Shown: positions 1-5,517 of the stretch, one piece after another
How positions within the stretch are numbered: the stretch's first letter is position 1
How the letters are laid out: each line of letters opens with the position of its first letter
Source: CAG-582 sp964551965
GTDB taxonomy: Bacteria > Bacillota_I > Bacilli_A > RF39 > UBA660
DNA: 5,517 nt
NCBI GenBank assembly: GCA_964551965.1
Contig: CAZKFB010000060.1
Span: 1-5,517 of the forward strand
Direction of reading: 5' to 3'
Position numbers and translations under genes: made by a program
Notes under the pieces: model-generated
Database searches by the model: none
Told to the model about the DNA's origin: nothing
The model's input: only the letters and a program-made list of their open reading frames with translations

Positions 1-1
1 T

Positions 2-1447
2 GAATTCTTAACTGAAGTATTACATATTCCGGTAGAGAGATTAGCCGTAACTGTATTTGCTGGTAATGAAATTGCTCCAAGAGATGAAGAAGCTATTAAC
101 TTATGGAAGAGTCTTGGAATCAGTGAAAAAAGAATTTACGAAACTAAAGAAGATAATTGGTGGCCAAACTTAGAAATGCCAGGATTATGTGGGCCTGACA
201 GTGAAATGTTCTATTTTAGAAGTGATGATGAAATACCTGAAGTATTTGATCCTGAAGATGATAGATGGGTTGAAATATGGAATGATGTATTTATGCAATA
301 TAATCATAATGAAGATGGAACTATTACTACTTTAAAAAATAAGAACGTCGATACTGGTATGGGTGTCGAAAGAGTTACAGCAATTCTTGAAGGCGTTAAT
401 GATAATTACTTATCTAGTATCTTTAAAGATATTATTGATTTAATATCTAAAATTAGTAATTTGCCATATGAAGGTAATGAAAAGAGTATGAGAATAATTG
501 CTGACCACTTACGTACTAGTATATTTATAGCTGCTGATTATTCCTCAATTAAACCAAGCAATGTTGGACAAGGATATATCTTAAGAAGATTAATAAGAAG
601 AGTTATCAGACACGCTAAGAAACTTAATATTGATATCAGCAGTGATTTTGAAGCTCAAATAGCAAATATGATAATGGATAAATATGAGAACTACTATAAA
701 GAAATAAAAGAAAATAGACAAATAGTTCTAGATGTCTTGAAGAATGAAAAAGAAAAATTTAATCGTACTTTGGAAAAAGGATTAAGAGAATTTGAAAAAG
801 TAGTTACTAAATATGAAATAATAGATGCTGATAATGCATTCCATCTATATGATACTTATGGCTTTCCAATCGAACTAACTGTTGAACTTGCAAATGAGAG
901 ACAAATAAGCGTTGATGAAAAAGGATTTGAAGCCAAGTTTAAAGAACATCAAGAATTATCGAGAACTGCTTCTAGTGGACAATTTAAAGGTGGTTTAGGC
1001 GGTTCTGGTGAAATCGAAACTAAATATCATACAGCAACCCATTTACTTAATGCAGCTTTAAAGATTACGGTAGATAAGAATACCCACCAAAAAGGATCTA
1101 ATATTACAGCTGAGAGAATGCGTTTTGACTTCTCATGTGATCATAAACTAACTGATGAAGAAAAACAAAATACGGAAAATTTAGTAAATAAATGGATAAA
1201 CGAAGGATTAGATGTAAAAGTTGAAAGTATGCCAAAAAGTGATGCTATATCATCCGGAGCTGAATGTATGTTTATTGAAAAATATCCTGATGTAGTTACT
1301 GTCTATACAATAGGTGATAATATATCAAAAGAATTGTGTGGAGGTCCTCACGTAAAGAATACTAGTGAGCTAGGACATTTTAAAATAGTAAAAGAAGAAG
1401 CATCTTCGGCTGGTGTTAGAAGAATTAAAGCAATTTTGGAGGATTAG
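2..1447 (+). CDS. alaS: Alanine--tRNA ligase, compact form (5' end missing)
   Basis: This cytoplasmic enzyme attaches alanine to tRNA-Ala and clears mischarged Ser/Gly-tRNA-Ala. The frame is open through the left edge and shows 481 residues. By comparison with E. coli AlaRS roughly 115 N-terminal residues (motifs 1 and 2) are missing. Visible are an active-site loop GLCGPDSE (61-68), class II motif 3 DTGMGVER (117-124), the ADHLR region and the RRLIRR-rich tRNA-recognition helices, then YDTYGFP (283-289). The editing site has both metal-binding motifs, HTATH (343-347) and CGGPH (446-450), and ends at SSAGVRRIKAILED. Only about 21 residues separate HQELSR (316-321) from HTATH, where E. coli has a roughly 100-residue-longer beta-barrel segment. 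The protein stops right after the editing core, so the C-Ala (DHHA1) domain is absent. Expected full length is about 600 residues against about 875 for canonical AlaRS. The product assignment is firm. Any upstream T-box would lie outside the window. Confidence 0.95.
   Translation, partial: EFLTEVLHIPVERLAVTVFAGNEIAPRDEEAINLWKSLGISEKRIYETKEDNWWPNLEMPGLCGPDSEMFYFRSDDEIPEVFDPEDDRWVEIWNDVFMQYNHNEDGTITTLKNKNVDTGMGVERVTAILEGVNDNYLSSIFKDIIDLISKISNLPYEGNEKSMRIIADHLRTSIFIAADYSSIKPSNVGQGYILRRLIRRVIRHAKKLNIDISSDFEAQIANMIMDKYENYYKEIKENRQIVLDVLKNEKEKFNRTLEKGLREFEKVVTKYEIIDADNAFHLYDTYGFPIELTVELANERQISVDEKGFEAKFKEHQELSRTASSGQFKGGLGGSGEIETKYHTATHLLNAALKITVDKNTHQKGSNITAERMRFDFSCDHKLTDEEKQNTENLVNKWINEGLDVKVESMPKSDAISSGAECMFIEKYPDVVTVYTIGDNISKELCGGPHVKNTSELGHFKIVKEEASSAGVRRIKAILED
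1438..1442 (+). promoter_or_regulatory. Shine-Dalgarno site of mscL inside the end of alaS
   Basis: GGAGG lies five bases before the mscL ATG and overlaps the last sense codons of alaS. The alaS stop codon TAG directly abuts the mscL start. This supports the ATG at 1448 as the mscL start and suggests translational coupling between the two genes. Confidence 0.85.
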
Positions 1448-1906
1448 ATGAAAAAAGAAGTAAAGAATATTGATGTTAAAGAAAGTGCTAAACAAATGAA
1501 AGATAAAGGTTTTAAGTTCATAAATGAATTTAAAGCATTTGTCCTAAAAGGAAATGTCATGGATATGGCTATTGGTGTAATCATTGGTGGTGCTTTCACG
1601 AGTATTGTATCCGCTCTAACTGCTGATTTTATCAACCCATTAATTAATTGTTTTGGTGGAGCTGAAGTAAAAGGTCAATTAGAAATATTTAATACAGGTC
1701 AATATATCAATTGGGGGCATTTCTTAACTGCTGTTATTAATTTCTTAATAATGGCTGCTGTACTATTCGTTCTATTAAAAGTTGTTCATAGAATTACTGA
1801 TATCGGTCATAAAAAAGAAGTGGTAGAAGAAAAAGTAGAAGCACCTAAAAGTGAAGAGACTTTACTATTAGAAGAAATAAGAGATTTATTAAAGAAAAAT
1901 AAATAA
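1448..1906 (+). CDS. mscL: Large-conductance mechanosensitive channel MscL
   Basis: MscL is a homopentameric channel of the cytoplasmic membrane that opens under high membrane tension and releases solutes during hypo-osmotic shock. The 152-residue protein has the family signature FKAFVLKGNVMDMAIG (28-43), opening a first membrane helix (about 36-66) that carries GVIIGGAF (43-50). A short external loop follows, then a second membrane helix (about 90-113) and a charged linker. The C-terminal helix ETLLLEEIRDLLKK matches the cytoplasmic bundle. Aligned on GN(V)(x)D, the pore-constriction leucine of E. coli (L19) is M40 here and V23 is V44. The N-terminus is about 20 residues longer than in E. 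coli and lysine-rich. The first ATG is preferred over Met17 because GGAGG precedes it at the right spacing. It sits between alaS and a surface hydrolase gene, apparently in one operon. Confidence 0.96.
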   Translation: MKKEVKNIDVKESAKQMKDKGFKFINEFKAFVLKGNVMDMAIGVIIGGAFTSIVSALTADFINPLINCFGGAEVKGQLEIFNTGQYINWGHFLTAVINFLIMAAVLFVLLKVVHRITDIGHKKEVVEEKVEAPKSEETLLLEEIRDLLKKNK

Positions 1907-1918
1907 TTTGAGGTTATT

Positions 1919-3205
1919 ATGAAAAAGAGAAGAAATAAAAAGAAAAAGATTGTATTATTTTTAATGGTAATATTAATTGTTGGTATAATTGGTACTGCTA
2001 GTTATTTTCTATTAGCAGATAAGAAACCAAACGATCCAAATAAACCAACAACAACGACAACAAAGAAGAAAAATGGTAAAGATAAAGATTATTCTTTCTC
2101 GACAACTATTGATGCTCTAGATACATATTATTTGGCATTAAACGGTAAAAAAACTATGAGTATTACTTATAATACTGATGCTAATTATGATAATAAAATT
2201 GAATGGTCTATTGCCGATGAATCAATTATTACTATCGATGAAAATAATTGTATTCATGGTATTAAGAATGGTACAACTACTTTAACTGGTGTATTAAAAA
2301 ACGGATTTAAAAGAGTATATAATATCATGGTTACTGATCTTATTGTTCCTCCTAAAGTAAATCATAAGAAGACACCTTTACCTTGTGAAAGATATACGCA
2401 AGAAGAAGCAGATCTATTAGACAAAATATTAGCTTCTCGTGTTCAAGAAGGTGGAGAAGGATCGCGTGGTGGTGTCTTAGCTGCTGCAAGATTCATTACT
2501 TTAGAGTTCCCGTACTTAATTAAATATTTTAATGAAAATGGAAGAATGCCTTATAAGAGTTCATCAGGTAATAATGTTTCAATTAAGACTGCTGTTGATG
2601 GTGAAGGAAGATATTATCATAAAGGATTATATCTCCATAAATCTAAATTTGAAACATTATATAAAAATCCAACAACAGGTAATCCTTATACAAAACAAGG
2701 ACCTGCTATTTGGGGATGTAAGTTATATGATGAATTCGTTGGTAAAATGAAAGCTAATGGTCTTACTTGTTCAGGCTTTGTTACATGGGCTATGTACAAT
2801 GGTGGATTTGATGTAGGTGATATCGGAGCTGGTACTCTAGGATACGAAAAAGAATTATATAAACTTGGACCACATCACGAAATTACAAGAGAATACATCG
2901 ATGGAAAAACTTATAAAGTGGGGGATTATATAGCAAGACAAGGGCATGCTGCTTTAATTATTGGTATTTCTGATAATGCAATATATGTTGCTGAAGAACT
3001 ACCTAGAGTAAGTATTGGCGCTGGAGGCTCTTCCGGAAATCTTGACTTAAATGCCTATGTATATGGTAAATACGATAATCAAACACCACTTCCTGGTCAT
3101 AATAAAAAAGGTATATTAGTTGATGGCAATTTAAAATTCGTTATTGAAATGTCGGATATATATCCTAATGGAGATGGCTGGTACACAGATATGTGGGAAT
3201 CTTAA
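1919..3205 (+). CDS. Membrane-anchored Ig-like / NlpC-P60-like cysteine hydrolase
   Basis: This is probably a cell-surface peptidoglycan-acting enzyme of 428 residues. A basic stretch (2-10, almost all K/R) precedes one hydrophobic helix (about 11-33), which would act as a signal anchor or signal peptide; no lipobox cysteine is seen. A Pro/Thr/Lys-rich spacer with five threonines (37-57) follows. Residues about 65-140 look like a bacterial Ig-like group 2 domain, with EWSIADESIITID and then IHGIKNGTTTLTG. The C-terminal part has the papain-like pattern of NlpC/P60 or CHAP enzymes: TCSGFVTW with candidate nucleophile C284, then GHAALIIG with candidate H343 and an acidic residue (E359 or E360) where the third polar residue is expected. 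The central part (about 145-265) has no domain I can name. The start is supported by GAGG at 1910-1913. It is the last gene before the terminator. The hydrolase fold is well supported, but the substrate is inferred; an amidase or a peptidase on another surface substrate is possible. Confidence 0.78.
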   Translation: MKKRRNKKKKIVLFLMVILIVGIIGTASYFLLADKKPNDPNKPTTTTTKKKNGKDKDYSFSTTIDALDTYYLALNGKKTMSITYNTDANYDNKIEWSIADESIITIDENNCIHGIKNGTTTLTGVLKNGFKRVYNIMVTDLIVPPKVNHKKTPLPCERYTQEEADLLDKILASRVQEGGEGSRGGVLAAARFITLEFPYLIKYFNENGRMPYKSSSGNNVSIKTAVDGEGRYYHKGLYLHKSKFETLYKNPTTGNPYTKQGPAIWGCKLYDEFVGKMKANGLTCSGFVTWAMYNGGFDVGDIGAGTLGYEKELYKLGPHHEITREYIDGKTYKVGDYIARQGHAALIIGISDNAIYVAEELPRVSIGAGGSSGNLDLNAYVYGKYDNQTPLPGHNKKGILVDGNLKFVIEMSDIYPNGDGWYTDMWES

Positions 3206-3206
3206 T

Positions 3207-3235
3207 AAAAACACTTTAAACTAAGTGTTTTTTTT
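3207..3235 (+). terminator. Intrinsic (Rho-independent) terminator after the alaS-mscL-hydrolase unit
   Basis: A perfect inverted repeat, ACACTT (3211-3216) and AAGTGT (3223-3228), encloses a six-base loop. It is extended by A/T pairs (3207-3210 with 3229-3232) and runs into eight consecutive T (3228-3235). It begins two bases after the TAA of the hydrolase gene, as expected for an operon end. The stem is AU-rich, so its strength may be moderate. Confidence 0.87.
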
Positions 3236-3243
3236 GTTATAAT
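3215..3243 (+). promoter_or_regulatory. Extended -10 vegetative promoter for pdp
   Basis: TATAAT at 3238-3243 is a perfect -10 box, preceded by TG plus one base (3235-3237), giving an extended -10. At exactly 17 bases upstream is TTTAAA (3215-3220), a weak -35 matching TTGACA at four of six positions and lying in the loop side of the terminator hairpin. The predicted transcript would start near 3250 and leave a leader of only about 14 bases before the pdp ATG. The -10 call is good; the -35 is tentative, and an extended -10 may not need it. Confidence 0.72.
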
Positions 3244-3254
3244 AATCTTATAGT

Positions 3255-3261
3255 AGGTGAT
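3255..3261 (+). promoter_or_regulatory. Shine-Dalgarno site of pdp
   Basis: AGGTGAT matches the 3' end of 16S rRNA (complement of AGGAGGTGATC) over seven bases and ends three bases before ATG 3265. It fixes the pdp start and fits within the short leader predicted from the promoter. Confidence 0.8.
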
Positions 3262-3264
3262 AGT

Positions 3265-4494
3265 ATGAATATTCTAAGTATTATAACAAGAAAGAAAAAT
3301 GGTAATAATCTTTCTTATGATGAATTAAAATATGCTTTTGAAGGTTATCTAAACGGTGATATACCTGATTATCAAATGAGTTCGCTACTTATGGCTATTA
3401 CGATAAATGGTATGAGTAATTCAGAAACACTATCGCTAACCGATATATTTATAAGAAGTGGAGATGCCTACGATTTATCGAAAGTTATGGAATATTCAGT
3501 TGATAAACATTCGACTGGTGGAGTAGGAGATACTACAACACTTATAATTGGTCCTATGTGTGCAGCATTAGGTCTTCATATGGCAAAGATGAGCGGAAGA
3601 GGACTAGGACTAACAGGAGGAACTATTGATAAAGCTGAAAGTATTCCAGGATTTAATGTTAATCTATCTGAAGATGAGTTTTATGCTCAAGTTGATGAAT
3701 TGGGATTTGCCCTAACAGCTCAAACGAAAAATCTTGTTCCCTTAGATAAAAAAATATATGCTCTTCGAGATGTAACAGGTACGGTTGAATCAATACCTTT
3801 AATTGCTTCTTCCATAATGTCGAAAAAAATTGCTGCCGGAGCCGAAAATATCTTGATAGATGTAAAATATGGAAGTGGAGCATTAATTAAAACAAGAGAA
3901 GAAGCTGAAAAATTAAGTGATTTATTAATTGATATAGGTGATGCTTATAAGAGAAATGTAAAAACTATTATAAGTGATATGAATACTCCGTTATCTTGTG
4001 CTGTCGGTAATTCAATTGAAGTAATTGAAGCAATTAATGTACTACATGGCAAGAAATGTAAGTTATATGATGCTTGTGTTGATATAGTTGCTAATCTTTT
4101 AGAAATGGCAAAAGGTATTCCTTATAACGAAGCAATAATACACGCTGAAAAATCTATTGAAACAGGAAATGCTCTTAAGAAGTTTTATGAATTTGTATCT
4201 GCTCAAGGTGGTAAACTAGGAGAACTTGAAGTTGCGCCAATCGAAGTTAAAGTAAGATCTAAACACGAAGGTAAAGTTGAAGAAATTGATGCTTTAAAGG
4301 TTGCCGAACTTGCTGCTAAAATTGGTACAAGTAAAATGGAATTAGATGATGTAATAGATTATCGTGTTGGATTAATGTTAAACATTAATGTAGGTGACAC
4401 AGTCAATTATGGGGATGTTCTGATGACTCTATATTTGAAAGATAAAAAAGTTAAATTTGAAGATAATGATTTTAAATTTATTAAAATAAATTAA
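3265..4494 (+). CDS. pdp: Pyrimidine-nucleoside phosphorylase
   Basis: This cytoplasmic enzyme splits uridine, thymidine or deoxyuridine with phosphate into the free base and (deoxy)ribose-1-phosphate, in pyrimidine salvage. The 409 residues cover the whole family: the N-terminal helical domain (IPDYQMSSLLMAI, 33-45), the phosphate-binding segment DKHSTGGVGDTTT (80-92, with K81, H82, S83), and SGRGLGLTGGTIDKAESIPGF (110-130, with S110 and T120, read in two parts). The base-binding set R168, S183 and K187 lies in RDVTGT and SSIMSKK. A PYNP C-terminal domain follows from about 315. These residues correspond to the known active-site residues of E. coli thymidine phosphorylase and Bacillus pyrimidine-nucleoside phosphorylase. 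The protein is about 25 residues shorter than B. subtilis Pdp, mostly by loss at the C-terminus. One change stands out: the usual GLGHTGG reads GLGLTGG, with Leu116 in place of His. It is the first gene of a new transcription unit. Thymidine-specific DeoA is the alternative, but the closer resemblance is to the Firmicutes Pdp type. Confidence 0.95.
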   Translation: MNILSIITRKKNGNNLSYDELKYAFEGYLNGDIPDYQMSSLLMAITINGMSNSETLSLTDIFIRSGDAYDLSKVMEYSVDKHSTGGVGDTTTLIIGPMCAALGLHMAKMSGRGLGLTGGTIDKAESIPGFNVNLSEDEFYAQVDELGFALTAQTKNLVPLDKKIYALRDVTGTVESIPLIASSIMSKKIAAGAENILIDVKYGSGALIKTREEAEKLSDLLIDIGDAYKRNVKTIISDMNTPLSCAVGNSIEVIEAINVLHGKKCKLYDACVDIVANLLEMAKGIPYNEAIIHAEKSIETGNALKKFYEFVSAQGGKLGELEVAPIEVKVRSKHEGKVEEIDALKVAELAAKIGTSKMELDDVIDYRVGLMLNINVGDTVNYGDVLMTLYLKDKKVKFEDNDFKFIKIN

Positions 4495-4504
4495 AGAATA
4501 AAAA

Positions 4505-4508
4505 GAGG
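4505..4508 (+). promoter_or_regulatory. Shine-Dalgarno site of the HerA-like gene
   Basis: GAGG stands eight bases before ATG 4517. An earlier ATG at 4512 is only three bases from this site and its frame reaches TAG after 15 codons, so 4517 is the start. There is no terminator in the 22 bases after pdp, so cotranscription with pdp is likely. Confidence 0.75.
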
Positions 4509-4516
4509 TTGATGAT

Positions 4517-5517
4517 ATGTTTGGTAAAATTAAATATATTGATGATATTACAACAGTAGTAGAAATTAATAAAGAAAATATGGTCGTTCCTAACTTAATG
4601 AATATGCATGTTGTATTTGAGACAGGAGATTCAAAACTATTAGGTGAAGTAAAAAAAGCTGATGATACGACGGTACACATTGATTTATTAGGTCAATTTA
4701 GTGGAGATAGATTTATTGCTGGTACAATTAAGAAACCAACATTAGATTCTAAAATCCGCATTATTAAAGATGAAGAACTAGATATTATCCTAGGTTCTAA
4801 TCAAAAAGGCAATTTATATTTAGGAAAAAGTGCCATATATAATGGTAAGGACGTCTATGTAGATATAAATGATTTATTCTCAAACCATTTTGCAATATTT
4901 GGTAATACTGGTTCAGGTAAGTCTTGTTCTGTAGCTAGAATCGTGCAAAATATATTTTTAAATAAGAATTTCTTGTCATTTAATGCAAATCTATTTATCT
5001 TTGATGCTTATGGTGAATATAAAAATGCCTTTAAAGTATTAAACCAATTCAATCCTAATTATCAATATAAATTCATTACATCAAATCCTGTTGATGATAC
5101 TGATGTATTATTGAAAATACCGGTATTCTTACTAACAATTGATGATATTTGCTTACTATTACAAGCTGATAACCATCATCAATATACAATCATTGAAAGA
5201 ATGCTAAAGTTAGCTAAATTATTTTCTAAAGATGATGAGAATACAAAGAGATTAAAGAATCATTTAATTGCTAAAGCAATCATGTCAGTATTATTCTCAA
5301 ATCAAAATGCGGCCGGTAAGAAAAATGATATATTTACTATTATAGCTGATTGTTCAACTCCTGAATTCAATGTCGATACAGACATTCAAGGAATTGGTTA
5401 TACACGTAAATTCTCTGAATGTTTTGGAATTGATAGAAATGGTGAATTTGGTGAATCAGTTCTAATCAATGAATATTTACTTAAGTTTATTGATGATGAA
5501 TTAGAAGCAACTATGAA
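4517..5517 (+). CDS. HerA-like (DUF87) hexameric ATPase, 3' end missing
   Basis: This belongs to the HerA/FtsK-superfamily ATPases, hexameric motors that move along or load onto DNA. The frame is open to the right edge and shows 333 complete codons. Residues 1-90 look like a HAS-barrel domain: NMHVVFETGDSKLLGEV, then IDLLGQFSGDRFIAGTIKKP. After a short link comes VDINDLFSNHFAIFGNTG leading into the Walker A motif GNTGSGKS (129-136). The next family motif, usually written FDPHGEY, appears as FDAYGEY (162-168). A helical, Asn/Lys-rich region follows, and the late Walker B and arginine-finger regions are beyond the edge. Archaeal HerA works with the nuclease NurA in DNA-end processing, and bacterial relatives also occur with Sir2 or DUF4297 partners in phage defence. 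Nothing of that kind is visible here, and the housekeeping neighbours argue for a general role. The family call is firm; the exact role is unknown. Confidence 0.9.
   Translation, partial: MFGKIKYIDDITTVVEINKENMVVPNLMNMHVVFETGDSKLLGEVKKADDTTVHIDLLGQFSGDRFIAGTIKKPTLDSKIRIIKDEELDIILGSNQKGNLYLGKSAIYNGKDVYVDINDLFSNHFAIFGNTGSGKSCSVARIVQNIFLNKNFLSFNANLFIFDAYGEYKNAFKVLNQFNPNYQYKFITSNPVDDTDVLLKIPVFLLTIDDICLLLQADNHHQYTIIERMLKLAKLFSKDDENTKRLKNHLIAKAIMSVLFSNQNAAGKKNDIFTIIADCSTPEFNVDTDIQGIGYTRKFSECFGIDRNGEFGESVLINEYLLKFIDDELEATM

Noticed and set aside
1444..1635. A 63-codon minus-strand open frame opposite the start of mscL.
   Set aside because: It lies wholly opposite the conserved first membrane helix of MscL, which alone explains its hydrophobic look, and I saw no support for it as a separate gene.
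2308..2330. A TATAAT-like string inside the surface hydrolase gene.
   Set aside because: Such strings are expected by chance in AT-rich coding DNA, and there is no paired -35 or downstream start to support a promoter.
2532..2750. A 72-codon plus-strand frame within the surface hydrolase gene.
   Set aside because: It is out of frame inside a gene with a convincing domain layout, has no Shine-Dalgarno site, and its product is low-complexity Ile/Lys/Leu-rich.
3659..3883. A 74-codon minus-strand open frame opposite pdp.
   Set aside because: It is opposite highly conserved active-site coding sequence of pdp and resembles no protein I know.
4495..4516. A possible separate promoter or terminator between pdp and the HerA-like gene.
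   Set aside because: The 22-base gap holds only an A-rich stretch and the Shine-Dalgarno site, with no hairpin and no TATAAT-like box.
4429..4680. An 83-codon minus-strand frame across the pdp/HerA-like junction.
   Set aside because: It overlaps the ends of two well-supported genes on the other strand and reads as Phe/Ile/Ser-rich shadow sequence.
1..5517. Possible use of the mycoplasma genetic code (TGA as Trp), given the Mollicutes-like composition.
   Set aside because: Tryptophans at conserved positions, such as NWW in AlaRS, are TGG, and all five reading frames are continuous without needing TGA to be read as an amino acid.

Overview
The window is an AT-rich (about one third G+C by eye), almost fully coding stretch with all five genes on the + strand. 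The gene content, the strong GAGG/AGGTGAT-type Shine-Dalgarno sites and the protein sequences suggest a low-GC Gram-positive bacterium of the Bacilli/Mollicutes-like kind, for example an uncultured gut RF39-type lineage. That assignment is inference. Tryptophan is written TGG throughout and the stops seen are TAG and TAA. The reading frames stay open under the standard bacterial code, so there is no sign of the mycoplasma TGA=Trp code.

Layout. Bases 2-1447 are the 3' part of an alanyl-tRNA synthetase gene (alaS), cut by the left edge. It is a compact form: the editing core is present, but the beta-barrel segment before it and the C-terminal C-Ala domain are absent. Next comes mscL (1448-1906), the large-conductance mechanosensitive channel, whose ATG directly follows the alaS stop. 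After 12 bases comes a membrane-anchored surface protein (1919-3205) with a bacterial Ig-like domain and an NlpC/P60-like cysteine hydrolase domain. These three genes look like one transcription unit, ending at a clear intrinsic terminator (3207-3235).

A second unit starts immediately. An extended -10 promoter (TGTTATAAT) begins on the terminator's last T, and its only candidate -35 lies inside the terminator hairpin. This unit carries pyrimidine-nucleoside phosphorylase (pdp, 3265-4494) and, 22 bases later, a HerA-like hexameric ATPase with a HAS barrel and Walker A motif (4517 to the right edge, incomplete).

Functionally the window is mostly housekeeping: translation, osmotic safety valve, cell-wall processing, pyrimidine salvage and DNA translocation/repair. 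I see no mobile element, CRISPR array, RNA gene or clear defence island. The points most worth a second look are the reduced AlaRS architecture, the terminator/promoter overlap, the surface hydrolase with an unassigned central region, and the HerA-like ATPase whose partner gene, if any, lies beyond the edge.
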